Shown: positions 43,029-53,100, numbered from the stretch's first letter. The stretch is DNA of 64,000 nt from Halanaerobiales bacterium (GCA_022360715.1 JAKSCG010000137.1:1-64000), one strand, 5' to 3'. Numbers and translations: made by a program. The notes: a model not told the origin generated them from the letters alone.

Positions 43029-43259
43029 GTGGAGGTGATCGAAATTGTAAAAATTGGTTTTGATATTGTGGATGAGAGTATTGACTTCAATAAATCGAAG
43101 GAAGAAAACAATAAATTGTATAGAGAACGTTATAAAAAAGTACATGGGGAATATCCACCAACCCTTGAAGAATTGAGGGAGAAATATAAAGATAGTCCCG
43201 AAAAGCTAAAACTGTTAAATGATAGTCTTAAAAAAATTGATAAATTACAACACCCTTAA
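43029..43259 (+). CDS. Small acidic/basic helical protein, candidate immunity partner
   Basis: 76 residues if started at GTG 43029; but the near-perfect ribosome site GGAGGTGATC (43031-43040) lies inside this frame, so an ATT at 43044 may be the true start (71 residues). The chain is hydrophilic (IVDESIDFNKSKEENN, YPPTLEELREKYKDSPEKL). It follows the MuF-JAB gene by three bases and is closed by its own terminator. Function unknown; immunity to a MuF toxin is only an inference from position. Confidence 0.6.
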   Translation: MEVIEIVKIGFDIVDESIDFNKSKEENNKLYRERYKKVHGEYPPTLEELREKYKDSPEKLKLLNDSLKKIDKLQHP

Positions 43260-43272
43260 AGGGTGTTTTTTT
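43250..43272 (+). terminator. Terminator after the MuF-linked small gene
   Basis: ACACCCTT (43250-43257) with AAGGGTGT (43259-43266) and a T run; it overlaps the stop codon of the small gene. Confidence 0.8.
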
Positions 43273-43293
43273 ATTAATGTAGAGGTGATAAAA

Positions 43294-43554
43294 ATGCCAA
43301 AATACAGGAAGAAGCCTGTTATTGTTGAGGCTATGCAATTTAATGAAAAAAATAAGGATCGAGTGTTTAATTGGATTACTTGTACTACTAAAGAGGCGAT
43401 TTTTGTTGAAGGCAAACCAGCATTAAAAATACAAACATTAGAAGGTGTTATGACAGCTCAATTAGGCGATTATATTATCAAAGGTGTAAATGGAGAATTC
43501 TATCCATGTAAATCGGAAATTTTTGATAAGACATATAAACTTGTGACACCTTAA
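43294..43554 (+). CDS. Phage protein of the KPVVIEA family
   Basis: 86 residues from ATG 43294 after AGAGGTGAT. MPKYRKKPVIVEAMQFN and GDYIIKGVNGEFYPCKSEIF are the fixed start and end of a very common small phage family of unknown function. The 180 bases that follow (43555-43735) hold small hairpins (CTATAGA repeats near 43612 and 43633) but no gene I can support. Confidence 0.8.
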   Translation: MPKYRKKPVIVEAMQFNEKNKDRVFNWITCTTKEAIFVEGKPALKIQTLEGVMTAQLGDYIIKGVNGEFYPCKSEIFDKTYKLVTP

Positions 43555-43735
43555 TGGGTATTATTTATTTGGAAGGCAAGAAAACAGTTTTACTTTTCCG
43601 GCGATCTATAGAATACGGTCCAAGGACGGATCTATAGTGAAGACGGTTTTTTTATGTCACCAAAAATAACCGGCGAAGTTGGAGGAAAGAAACAATTCTG
43701 TCCAAAAACCGAAGACGGAACAGGAGGAAATATAT

Positions 43736-44392
43736 ATGTTGATTAATGGCAAATGGGTACCAATGGGAATTTACTTTGATGCTGATGGTGGCGGTTCTGG
43801 CGGCGGGGGTGGTGGAGATGATGACTTACCAGATCCTCCGACTACTGATGATGATATTGATGATGATAATAACGATTTAACTTTAGAAGAACTCAAAAAA
43901 GAGCATAAAAAAGAGCTTGATCGCTATCGTAATGAAGTGGGCAAGTTAAAAAAACAACTAAAAACGGCTGAGGAAAAAGGGATGTCTGAAGAAGAAAAAC
44001 TGGAAGCGCAAAGGAAAGACTTGGAAAAAAAAGAAAAACAACTCAAGGTTAAAGAATTGATAGCATATAAAGCCCAGAAAGTAGCCGAGATGGAACTCGA
44101 CAAAAGGCTTGCCGAAGGAATAAAAGTAGAACAATTACATTTGTCCAATCCGGAATTATCCGAAGCAGATATTGACACAGCCATCCAGGAATTAAAGACG
44201 GTCCAGGACGCCATGAAGGAAGAGGTAATAAATGAACTTCAGGAAAACGGGACCGTCTTAAATGGTTTTGGTGGAGAAAAAGATAAAAACTCGGGTAAAG
44301 ATTTGCTTGGCAAGAAATTAGCTGAGTTTGATAACAAAAACAACAAGGGCGCTATTGATGCGCAGGATCATTACTTTGGAAAGGGTGAATAA
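43736..44392 (+). CDS. Capsid scaffolding protein
   Basis: 218 residues; ATG 43736 follows AGGAGGAAAT. A Gly/Asp-rich N-terminal stretch (about 15-60) precedes a long coiled coil (LEELKKEHKKELDRYRNEVG; EEEKLEAQRKDLEKKEKQLK) and a short C-terminal domain. This is the DUF4355-type scaffold found next to major capsid genes. It shapes the procapsid and is then removed. Confidence 0.85.
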   Translation: MLINGKWVPMGIYFDADGGGSGGGGGGDDDLPDPPTTDDDIDDDNNDLTLEELKKEHKKELDRYRNEVGKLKKQLKTAEEKGMSEEEKLEAQRKDLEKKEKQLKVKELIAYKAQKVAEMELDKRLAEGIKVEQLHLSNPELSEADIDTAIQELKTVQDAMKEEVINELQENGTVLNGFGGEKDKNSGKDLLGKKLAEFDNKNNKGAIDAQDHYFGKGE

Positions 44393-44395
44393 TTT

Positions 44396-44797
44396 ATGAA
44401 ATTTGTAGAAACGACATACAACAATACTGAAACTATTTTCAAATACGCCAACGCTCCATACGTTGGCGTGTCGGTCATGGTAAGCGATGCCGGTATAACT
44501 GCCAACGCAGACGGCAAAAAGATTGTTCCGGCCGGAACAATAGTTGGCGGGGACACTAAATCGGTGTTGGATAATCCCGGTGAACCGGTTGTTAAGAAAA
44601 ACACTCAAGGACTTGCCACCGGAGCCGCGGGGGCTGCTGTGGATGCGGAAGGTGTTTTGGCAAACGCTGTAGATGTAACTCACGGCACCGCCCCGGGCAC
44701 TATGTTAATTCATGCTTTTATTGATAAAAGTAAATTGCCGGAAGTTCCTGCTGCTGAAGCTGTTGCCGCTTTAAACATGATTAAGTTTATTGTTTAA
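44396..44797 (+). CDS. Putative head decoration protein
   Basis: 133 residues, located between scaffold and capsid, where decoration or head-fibre proteins lie. Sequence with GVSVMVSDAGITANADGKKI, VPAGTIVGGD and Ala/Gly-rich VDAEGVLANAVDVTHGTAPG; beta-rich. Assignment by place and composition. Confidence 0.7.
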   Translation: MKFVETTYNNTETIFKYANAPYVGVSVMVSDAGITANADGKKIVPAGTIVGGDTKSVLDNPGEPVVKKNTQGLATGAAGAAVDAEGVLANAVDVTHGTAPGTMLIHAFIDKSKLPEVPAAEAVAALNMIKFIV

Positions 44798-44832
44798 AGC
44801 CTTACAATTTTAAAAGAAAGGGTGAAATATAA

Positions 44833-45897
44833 ATGCCTACGATTTTTGATTATGTAAATGCCCGAGAAATCGGAGCATATTATACTGAAAAAGCTGAAAA
44901 TAAAATGCCATATTTAGGCCGAACTTTATTTCCGCGGAAAAAGAAAATAGGCCTTGATTTAAGTTGGTTTAAAGGAGCCGGTGGATTGCCGGTCACGTTA
45001 ACCAATGCCACCTTTGATGCGGATGCGCCACTAAGGGACAGAATTGGTTTTGGTAAGATTGAAACCGAAATGCCATTTTTTAGAGAAGCTATGCGCATTG
45101 GAGAAAAAGAGCGGCAGGAAATTCTAAAATTAATGAGCGGAAACAATGTACAACTGATTATGCCGTATCTGAACAAAATCTTTGATGATATTACCGGGCT
45201 TGTTGAGGGAGCTGAAGTTAATGCTGAAAGAATGAGAATGCAGTTGGTATCAACAGGGCTTATATCAATTGTTTCTAATGGTATTGCTTATGATTATGAT
45301 TATAATTTTGACCCCAACCATAAAGAAACATTGGCGGTTGATGCCCGCTGGTCTCAATTCGCGACCGCTGATCCCGTTGAAGACATTAGAAAGGCGCAGC
45401 AGAAAATTGAAGATGATACCGGCCGTCGTCCTACCAGAGCTATCTGTACCAGAAAGACATGGAATTACTTAGTTAGGAACACAAAGATTCTTGCCGACAT
45501 GGACGCTAAAGCATATGTGAAAAATACAAACGCTGTTGTTAATGATAAGTTGCTTAAAAAATATTTATTGGAAGAACTAGACTTAACTGTAGCTGTATAC
45601 AATAAAAAGTTTGCAACCAGTGTTAAAAATCAATTAGCACAATTGTTTTTTCCGGATGATGTTTTTACATTAATTCCGGAAGGGACGTTAGGGAATACCT
45701 GGTATGGGACTACACCTGAGGAAGCTGATTTATTGTCCGGCCAAGTTGCTGCTGAAGTTAAAATTGTTGATACAGGGATTGCTATTACGACTATCAAAGA
45801 CCCGCATCCGGTTAATGTTCAGACAATTGTTTCCGGAATTGACATGCCTTCATTTGAAAGAATTGCCGAAGTATACATTTTAACAGTCCATTCATAA
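44833..45897 (+). CDS. Major capsid protein (type E family)
   Basis: 354 residues. MPTIFDYVNAREIGAYYTEK, then LGRTLFPRKKKIGLDLSWFK and RIGEKERQEILKLM belong to the phage major capsid protein E family (HK97 fold). It forms the capsid shell. No N-terminal delta domain is seen, in line with a separate scaffold. AAAGGGTGAAAT precedes the ATG; a terminator follows. Confidence 0.93.
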   Translation: MPTIFDYVNAREIGAYYTEKAENKMPYLGRTLFPRKKKIGLDLSWFKGAGGLPVTLTNATFDADAPLRDRIGFGKIETEMPFFREAMRIGEKERQEILKLMSGNNVQLIMPYLNKIFDDITGLVEGAEVNAERMRMQLVSTGLISIVSNGIAYDYDYNFDPNHKETLAVDARWSQFATADPVEDIRKAQQKIEDDTGRRPTRAICTRKTWNYLVRNTKILADMDAKAYVKNTNAVVNDKLLKKYLLEELDLTVAVYNKKFATSVKNQLAQLFFPDDVFTLIPEGTLGNTWYGTTPEEADLLSGQVAAEVKIVDTGIAITTIKDPHPVNVQTIVSGIDMPSFERIAEVYILTVHS

Positions 45898-45927
45898 GAG
45901 AGGCTATAGATTAGTCTCTCTTTGTTT
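45896..45927 (+). terminator. Terminator after the capsid gene
   Basis: AAGAGAG (45896-45902) with CTCTCTT (45916-45922), CTA/TAG inside, followed by TTGTTT. It may limit transcription after the most needed product. Confidence 0.65.
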
Positions 45928-45948
45928 AATCTTAAAGGAGGTGTTTTG

Positions 45949-46428
45949 ATGCTTCGCGTAATATTGAATACAAAAGTAAAGTATAAAGACAAAACTTATC
46001 CTGTTAACTCTAAAGGGGTAACTGAGCCGATACCCGCAACTAAGAAAGATGTTAAGTTTTTTCAGGATAGAAATATGATAGTTGACGTAATGGATGAAAA
46101 AGGTCAAAAAATGTATTTGGACAAAAAAGATGAAACTATTAATGAATTAAAAAAAGAATTAATTCAAAAAGACGAAACTATTGCTGCTATGCGAGAAAAA
46201 ATTAATCGGTTGGGCGAAGTTTATGAACAAGAAAAAAATAATTCTTCTACTTCTGGAGAGGAACAATCAGTTGATAATTCTTCTGGGAAAATAGATCCCC
46301 TAGAAGAAAAATCGCTTGAAGAATTATTTGTTATGGCTGGCGAACTTAAAATTCAAGGTAGAAGTAAAATCCGTACCGATAAAGAAAAGCTTATCAAAGC
46401 AATTAAAGTTGCTCAGGCTGGCCAATAA
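45949..46428 (+). CDS. Head-region protein, unknown
   Basis: 159 residues from ATG 45949 after AAAGGAGGTG. A short beta-rich start (LRVILNTKVKYKDKTYPVNS), a coiled coil (ETINELKKELIQKDETIAAM), a Ser/Glu linker and a C-terminal SAP/Rho-like helix pair (SLEELFVMAGELKIQGRS). The tail could bind nucleic acid or the capsid. Unknown. Confidence 0.65.
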   Translation: MLRVILNTKVKYKDKTYPVNSKGVTEPIPATKKDVKFFQDRNMIVDVMDEKGQKMYLDKKDETINELKKELIQKDETIAAMREKINRLGEVYEQEKNNSSTSGEEQSVDNSSGKIDPLEEKSLEELFVMAGELKIQGRSKIRTDKEKLIKAIKVAQAGQ

Positions 46429-46430
46429 CA

Positions 46431-46796
46431 ATGGCTACCGCTGAATTTGCCACCCTTGCTGATGTTAAGAACTATTTAGAAATAGCTCCAGATGTAACTA
46501 TACATGATAACAAACTCAACATTATTCTTGCTGCCGGCAATCAGAAATGTGCTAAATATACCGGGGAAGCTGATACTGACGCCCTTCTCAAATACAGTAT
46601 TTGCCGGTATGTAGAGTACAATTATATTAAAAAAGCCGGTGTCGGAGCGGAAAAAGATGAAGATTATAATATTACATTTGCCCGTGGTAATGATGGCCAA
46701 TTTTCGGACGTGCCGGCAGAAGTATTAGAAATTTGGAAAGAATATATTGACGAGGGCGATGAGTTGCCAGATAAAATAATGGTTGATTTTATTTAG
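46431..46796 (+). CDS. Head-tail connector (gp6-like)
   Basis: 121 residues. FATLADVKNYLEIAPD and ILAAGNQKCAKYTGE with YSICRYVEYNYIKKAG fit the gp6/gp15-type adaptor that extends the portal. Position after the capsid gene agrees. Confidence 0.8.
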   Translation: MATAEFATLADVKNYLEIAPDVTIHDNKLNIILAAGNQKCAKYTGEADTDALLKYSICRYVEYNYIKKAGVGAEKDEDYNITFARGNDGQFSDVPAEVLEIWKEYIDEGDELPDKIMVDFI

Positions 46797-46813
46797 GATG
46801 GATGTGATAACTA

Positions 46814-47149
46814 ATGCGCTGGGATCATTATGCTAAAATTACAAGAAACGAAGAAACTCAAAATACTAATCCTGGTTCCAATTGGAATTTTGATGATGGA
46901 AGCGGGACGAATCCCGATCCCGGGCCAGCAACAATATATGAAAAATATTCATGTACTATAATTGAAAAAGTCGCATCTTATGATACTTCTGAAAAAGGTC
47001 AATCATATACCGGCAAGGCTAAAATGAAGGGAATGTTAACCGACAAACTTAAAAAAGGCGACATTATTGACGGGGAATATAAAATAGCAGGTCGGATAAC
47101 ACATCCCCATAACAAATATACCCAATGTAATTTAGTCCGGATCAAATAA
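46814..47149 (+). CDS. Head closure protein
   Basis: 111 residues, beta-rich: MRWDHYAKITRNEETQN, YSCTIIEKVASYDTSEKG, KGDIIDGEYKIAGRITHPHN. It stands in the stopper (gp16/head-closure) slot between adaptor and gp10-like gene; assignment mainly by synteny. Confidence 0.68.
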   Translation: MRWDHYAKITRNEETQNTNPGSNWNFDDGSGTNPDPGPATIYEKYSCTIIEKVASYDTSEKGQSYTGKAKMKGMLTDKLKKGDIIDGEYKIAGRITHPHNKYTQCNLVRIK

Positions 47150-47163
47150 GGTTGTGATTTAAA

Positions 47164-47640
47164 ATGCCACAGAATAATTGGATAGAAGTCGAGTTTACTG
47201 GTCTTGATAAGACGGTACGCACTCTAGAAAAAATCAAATCCGATATACTAAACGAGACGGACAGAATAATGTTAAGAGCCGCCTTGATTCTTGAGGCAGA
47301 AGTTAAAAGACTGATAACGAATATGAAACTAGTGGACACCGGCACGCTTCGGGCTGGTGTCCATTCGTTTGTTCGCAGTCAATTTGGTTATGTTGACGGA
47401 GTTGTAGGGACCAACATTGAGTATGCTATATTCCCGGAATACGGTACCGGGCAACGGGGCGCGGCTAATCCTCATCCTGAATTACCTAGTTGGTACCAGT
47501 ATGGAGATAGTCCCGGCATTCAGGCTTACAAATACATGTGGACAGCCTGGGAAAATGTCAAGGGTGTCATTATGGCATATATCAGTGCGCAGTTTAGAAA
47601 GTTGGTGAATGTTAATGCTCGACTTATTCCAACGACTTGA
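47164..47640 (+). CDS. HK97 gp10-like tail completion protein
   Basis: 158 residues. VEFTGLDKTVRTLEKIKSD, LVDTGTLRAGVHSF and EYGTGQRGAANPHPEL match the gp10 family, that helps the tail join the head. It overlaps the next gene by about 30 bases. Confidence 0.88.
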   Translation: MPQNNWIEVEFTGLDKTVRTLEKIKSDILNETDRIMLRAALILEAEVKRLITNMKLVDTGTLRAGVHSFVRSQFGYVDGVVGTNIEYAIFPEYGTGQRGAANPHPELPSWYQYGDSPGIQAYKYMWTAWENVKGVIMAYISAQFRKLVNVNARLIPTT

Positions 47641-48034
47641 GTCAAAATTGCTTGCAGACATACCCGTTTTGGACAAAATCAGGCCAATATCTAAAATAGA
47701 TGAATTAGAACCAACGGAAGATGGGGCTTTGGGCTTTGATAAATATGCAATTTGTTATGAAATTATCAAAGACAAAAAGTATAAAAACAGGAAAGGTAAA
47801 AACGAGACTTCTTTATTTCTTAACGGTTATTGTAATGTCCAGAACGGCGATATCGCCGTTCTTTGGTTTATGTCTGAAGTGGCAAATGTTTTGGATGAAA
47901 CTGATTTGTCTAACGTTTCCATAAAAACATATAAAATCGTGTATGCGGATTCCAATCCAACTCCTCAGTATAATAAAAGGTTGCAGGCCTGGCAAGCAGT
48001 TATCAAAGTAGATATAAGGTGGGAAAGCGTATGA
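47609..48034 (+). CDS. Tail completion/terminator-like protein
   Basis: 141 residues (ATG 47609 or 47615). LFQRLESKLLADIPVLDKI, LNGYCNVQNGDIAVLWFMSE. It lies in the tail-terminator slot with a second similar-sized gene after it; which one is the terminator cannot be decided. Confidence 0.65.
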   Translation: MLMLDLFQRLESKLLADIPVLDKIRPISKIDELEPTEDGALGFDKYAICYEIIKDKKYKNRKGKNETSLFLNGYCNVQNGDIAVLWFMSEVANVLDETDLSNVSIKTYKIVYADSNPTPQYNKRLQAWQAVIKVDIRWESV

Positions 48035-48429
48035 TGGAAGTTGTTCAAGCGGCTAAAAATATTTTAACTGCTAATCTATCAATAAATCACCTATTTGTTG
48101 GTGATTATGATGATTTCATCCCTGAAAATTATCCGGCCGTTTGTATTCAGCCGGAAGCGGATACAGCAGTTCTGGAAGATAATCTAAGTTTTGATTTTGA
48201 CGATATCCCGCGCTTAAGTATTTATTATGTTGAAAAAGCGCCCGAAAACAGAGATAAAATTAATTTTATTCAAAAGATGGACGAATTAAAAGCAATCTTG
48301 AAAAATAATCCGACACTGGATAATAGCATTAGTTTCGGGGCTCAGTTTACCTTTGTTTATTCTAGAAGAAACACGGAAGACAACATTGAATTTATCACCA
48401 AAATTGAAGTTGAAGGGAGGAGGGTTTAA
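48031..48429 (+). CDS. Tail terminator-like protein
   Basis: 132 residues from ATG 48031, overlapping the preceding stop (ATGA), with AAGGTGGGAAAG before it. AAKNILTANLSINHLFVGDY and a final KIEVEGRRV strand. Small alpha/beta fold in the usual place before the tail tube gene. Confidence 0.68.
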   Translation: MMEVVQAAKNILTANLSINHLFVGDYDDFIPENYPAVCIQPEADTAVLEDNLSFDFDDIPRLSIYYVEKAPENRDKINFIQKMDELKAILKNNPTLDNSISFGAQFTFVYSRRNTEDNIEFITKIEVEGRRV

Positions 48430-49401
48430 ATGGCAATAGGTCGAAATTCAATAACAGCATTTGGTGAACAGGATGCTAAAGGCACTCCGGCAGCATCAAT
48501 GACTAAATTATTGGCCACTTCCAATAGTTTGGAAAATAATGTTGAGACTTCTCAAAGTAATGCCTTAATTAGCAATCGTTTTACCGAGGACAATTATGTC
48601 ACTAGTTTCGGGCCTGGTGGAGATATTGGGGTTGAAGTTTCAAAAGAAACTATACCAGCAATTATCAAGCACACCATTGGTTCGGAGCCTCTAGATCCAG
48701 TTGATTTGGGGGTTGGAAGTGGGCCGTATAAACATAAATTTCAACCGGCCCAAACCATCGAAGGTTGGTTGACGTTCTTAAAATATTTAAAAGACGCCGG
48801 TTATCATGAGTTATATAAAGACTGTAAGGTTAACCAAATGACATTTAATCTTACAAGCAAGGCTGTAATCACTTATGCTTTAAGCATTTTAAGTATATTA
48901 GCCGAAAGTAAATTGGGGGTTCCGACAGTGACGCCGGCAGATAATGTTGGCGGAAAACTGTTTGCTTGGGATACTAAAGCAGTTAACTGGAACGGAGCAG
49001 ATATTTTCAGTTTAATAAACGAACTCAATTTTACGCATAACAATAATATCGACGGAGATGATTACGGTTTAAGTCGAGAGCGGCGATCGCTTGAAGTTCA
49101 GGGTAGCGAGCATACTGTTAATTTTACTACCAAGTTTGATGCTGCTCAATATTTCAGCCTAAAAGATGATTTGGTTAAAAATAATATAATTCCTGTAAAG
49201 ATCAATATTGGCGAAGTTAGCGGAGAAACCGATCCATATCTGGCAATTGATTATCCTAAATTAAAATTAACCCAGGTCCAGGCTAATATAGGTGGACCTG
49301 ATCGGGTTACCGTTAATATCCAGGGGATAGCCCTATGGGATAATGTCCAGGGATATAATGTTGCGGTCGAAATTGTTGACAACCAAGCTACCAAATACTA
49401 A
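48430..49401 (+). CDS. Major tail tube protein
   Basis: 323 residues, starting directly after the previous stop, with GGGAGGAGGG as ribosome site. MAIGRNSITAFGEQDAKGTP, ISNRFTEDNYVTSFGPGGDI and late IGGPDRVTVNIQGIALWDN are typical of tube proteins that bind metadata-like beta sandwiches in stacked hexamers; longer than the minimal tube, so an extra Ig-like domain may be present. Confidence 0.85.
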   Translation: MAIGRNSITAFGEQDAKGTPAASMTKLLATSNSLENNVETSQSNALISNRFTEDNYVTSFGPGGDIGVEVSKETIPAIIKHTIGSEPLDPVDLGVGSGPYKHKFQPAQTIEGWLTFLKYLKDAGYHELYKDCKVNQMTFNLTSKAVITYALSILSILAESKLGVPTVTPADNVGGKLFAWDTKAVNWNGADIFSLINELNFTHNNNIDGDDYGLSRERRSLEVQGSEHTVNFTTKFDAAQYFSLKDDLVKNNIIPVKINIGEVSGETDPYLAIDYPKLKLTQVQANIGGPDRVTVNIQGIALWDNVQGYNVAVEIVDNQATKY

Positions 49402-49451
49402 TTCCAGGGGCCTGTAACGGGTCCCTAAATTTATTTTGAAAGGGGAAAACC

Positions 49452-49928
49452 ATGAATAAAGATAAAGATTTTTTAATTGATGATGAATTGTTGGATGAAG
49501 CAGAACTGGAAGAAGATGACGAATTGTTACCAGTGGAAAAAGATGAGGAAGAACAAGGGCCAATTAAGGTCATATTTTTGGAAGCTGATGAAAAAATTAG
49601 GGTTGAGCATAAAGATGGTCGTTTTATTGAGGGCCATGCTTATCCGGATTTTTTCACTGATCGGCATATAAGAACAATGATCACCCCGCCAAAGGTTAGG
49701 GTAAAAGGAAAACAGGATACTATTGCTTATTTAAACAATAAATATAATCCGAAAACTGATCAAACTTTATATATCCTTAAACAGATGTTAACATCCTGGT
49801 CTGAGGATAAAAACATTAGTGAAGTTAATATTTTGTCTTCCAGAAAATTAAATCAATTATTTTATGAATTTGTTGATAAATTCAAAGAAATAAATGACAT
49901 GAATCCGGAAGATGAAGAAAAAAAGTAA
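49452..49928 (+). CDS. Tail assembly chaperone, short form (G)
   Basis: 158 residues. Very acidic N-terminus (LIDDELLDEAELEEDDELLP) and a helical core (YLNNKYNPKTDQTLYILKQM). Ends GAA AAA AAG TAA, where A AAA AAG (49919-49925) is a -1 slippery heptamer directly before the stop. Sits between tail tube and tape measure, as all siphophage chaperones do. Confidence 0.85.
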   Translation: MNKDKDFLIDDELLDEAELEEDDELLPVEKDEEEQGPIKVIFLEADEKIRVEHKDGRFIEGHAYPDFFTDRHIRTMITPPKVRVKGKQDTIAYLNNKYNPKTDQTLYILKQMLTSWSEDKNISEVNILSSRKLNQLFYEFVDKFKEINDMNPEDEEKK

Positions 49929-50179
49929 ACGAAGATGAAGAATTAGAATTAGCGTGTAATGCTTACGTTAAACAACAAGAATTTTTTAATTCCCAATTAA
50001 CCGGAGAAATAGATGATGCAAGTAAAATGTGTCATAGCAATTTTAATGGACATTGGGAATTGTTCTTTTTGCCTCGGGCTGGTGGATTTGATGATCAACC
50101 GGCGTATCGAATAAGGCGCATATTTAAAATCATAAGATATGTGAATTTAGCTATTGATAAAAACAAACCCGGGGGGTGA
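49925..50179 (+). CDS. Tail assembly chaperone, -1 frameshift extension (T)
   Basis: Read only after a -1 slip at 49919-49925: the extension is open from GTA 49925 to TGA 50177 (84 residues, VNEDEELELACNAYVKQQEF and on). It has no start codon of its own near the beginning. The long product (49452-50179, about 242 residues) would be the GT form that binds the tape measure. The same arrangement is known in many tailed phages. Confidence 0.88.
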   Translation, partial: VNEDEELELACNAYVKQQEFFNSQLTGEIDDASKMCHSNFNGHWELFFLPRAGGFDDQPAYRIRRIFKIIRYVNLAIDKNKPGG

Positions 50180-50184
50180 AAGGC

Positions 50185-53100
50185 GTGGATCGTGCAACAT
50201 TAGAAATGGTAATCAGAGCACGACAAGAACTAGCCGGCCTGGATGAGACCATTAGAAAGACCAGACAGTTTGGTCTTGCTTTCGGAGAAACAGCTCGTAA
50301 AGTTAACGCATATGCTCGGAAAATTGTTGCTGCTGTAGCTAAAATGCAAGCTGCTATAAAAAAACTACATAATACATTCCGTACATTGCGCAATGTTGCC
50401 CTTAAAGCCTTTACGGCCATCGTTGCCTTTAATGCTATTCCTATAGTCTTTTTTGCAAAGTTTGAACAGAAGATGGCGAATGTCAACACGCTTCTTGATG
50501 TTTCGGAGAAGAAATTTCATCAATTGGGCCAGGGTGTAATTGACATATCCAATCGAATCGGGGAAAGTGCCGAAACCTTATCTGTGGCTTTATACGACAT
50601 TGTTTCGGCCGGTGTTGCTGCTGACAATTCACTTGGAGTACTGGATATCTCTGCCCGGGCGGCTAAAGCGGGGATGACTAATGCCCAGACAGCGGTTAAG
50701 GCTGGACTTGCAACTATTAATTCATACAATCTTTCTATTTCGGAATTATCCCGTGTTTATGATTTGCAATTCCAGACAGTACGCAAGGGTGTTATCACTT
50801 ATGAGCAATTAGCCGGCGCTCAAGGGCAACTGCTTCCCAGTGCTCGAAAACTCAATGAATCGCTCGAAAACATGTACGGGTCCTTGGCCTTTATTACAAA
50901 ACAGGGGCTTAGTGCTGAATTAGCCAGTATTTCTTTAGCCCGGGCCTATGACGCGTTAATTGAAAAGACAGATAAGTTAGCCGCGGCCGGGGTTGAAGTT
51001 TATGATGAATTTGGTAACTTTCGGGGGATTGTTGATATTGTTGAAGAGTTGTCCCAAAAACTTGAAGGACTTAGCGACGAACAGATGCAAGACGTTCTTG
51101 AAGGGATTGGTTTTGAAATAAGGGCTGCCCGGGCTATAATTCCGATGATCAAAAATATTGATGGGCTTCGGGAAAGTATAGAGGCAATGGACGATTCTGC
51201 CGGCTCGATGGAAACCGCTTTTGTAAAAGCCACTGATACGATTGCATTCCACTGGGATCGTGCTAAAGAAAATGTTATTAATGCAATTCGAGACATGGGT
51301 TCTGGCTGGCGGGAAGAAATCAATGAACTATTAGATAGGGTTTCCGCATGGGGCAGGGCACTTCAAGATTTTGTAACTGATAACAGAGAAGCCATAAAAT
51401 CAATATTGACCTTTGCAATAAGATTAACGGCAACTGTGGCAGCTTTTGCTATAGTTGCTACCGCGATCATATCTCTAATGACACCGATCGGTATGGTCAC
51501 AGCCGGCATTGCGCTGTTAGGCTCTGTTTGGTATTTGAATTTATGGGATATACGGAGTGTTACTGAGCGGGTTATTAGTTATGTTCTGGGAAAATGGGAC
51601 GAATTAAAAACATGGTGGACTGAAACTACCTGGTTAGAAAAAGCGCAAAATATAGGAGCCCTCGCATTAAATATTGCCGACTTCGCATGGAATTCTGTCA
51701 AAGATATTGGTAAATCATTATGGAATTGGATTAAGGCTAAATTAGACGCCAATGACGATGGAGAAGTTTCTATTAATGAAATAATTGAGGTAGCTTTAAA
51801 TGTTTCTTTAGTTCTTGGAAGTATAACAGTCGCTTTTACTTTAGCATTATTAATGAAAACAATTATAAAAAAATTAATTGCAGCTGGTATTTTGGTAGCG
51901 AAAGGTTTAGCCCTCGGCGGGTTAGCACTAGCGGCAGGTCTCGCGATCGGGGCTGCTCTTTTAGTAGCACTTGATCCGGAAATAAATAATATTCAAGAAT
52001 GGAAAGAAAAATTTATCGAAGGATTGCAGTATTTGTTTTCTAAAGAATTCTGGCGTGATATCTGGACAATCGCCAAAATTGAATGGCAATTAATGTGGAA
52101 TGATGCAAAAGATTGGTTAAAAACATTTTTTGGAAGATATTTCACTAAAGATTTTTGGTCCGGCATTTTCGACAACATGAAACAAGCCTGGCGAGATGCC
52201 TGGAAAGATATGTCGACTTGGCAGACAACTCCCACAGGTGGTATATGGGATTGGTTTAAAGATAACAGCGAATGGATACCGCCATTTACCCGCAAAGCTT
52301 CTGGAGGATACATATCCGGGCCAGGTACATCAACCTCAGATTCCATTCCTGCTATGCTCAGTAATGGCGAATTTGTTGTTAATGCTGCGGCCACAGAAAA
52401 ATGGCTGCCAATATTAGAAGCTATTAATTCGGGAAATGTCTCTGGCTTCTCAAGCGGCGGGGGAGCTAAAACCGACAAACAATGGTTTGCCTGGGATTAT
52501 AATAAATTTAGCAACACTAACTTAAGGGCGTTACAAGATGTAAATCTCCAAGATAATCCAATACTATATTATCTTTCCCAAATTGCTCATGATACCCAGA
52601 ATTTCAGGCATGTAGTCGATTTGGTTTCCGGAGTGCAACAGATGGTCCAGGATGTCAAGGATAATTATGCCGAGCTTCAAACTCAGGCCGAGGAACTCCA
52701 GAAAAAGCTGGAAGAAGAACGTGACAAACTAAAACAATCAGCCGATACCAAAGTGGATTGGAATAATTTTGTTCCAATTTTAGCCAATATAATGGATAAT
52801 GCGCTCTTTGACCTGGAAGGAATAATTGATAATTCTACTGCCGCGCTTCTTTCTGGTATTGTTTCCGCTCTTAGATCGTTCTCTGAAGTTGAAGGTGGTT
52901 TCTTGGGTGCCTGGGGCGAGCTTAAAGTTGCCTGGGATTTAATTAAAACAGGTGATTTTAAAGATGCGATCGGTGTACTATCCCAGGGCACAGTTGAAGG
53001 AATTGCTTCTATTTTTGAGGGCATTAAAAATGCTATTATAGCCGGAGTAGAGGAATCGGCGAGAAAAGCAGCAGAAGCATTCCAGGAAGCAATTAAAGAA

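Noticed and set aside
43555-43735. Two tiny frames (27 codons from 43557 and 30 codons from 43654) between the KPVVIEA gene and the scaffold gene
   Set aside because: No ribosome sites at their starts and no recognisable sequence; the stretch holds hairpins and probably a leader.
47142-47995. Minus-strand frames in the connector region
   Set aside because: All late genes are on the plus strand with tight overlaps; these are shadows.
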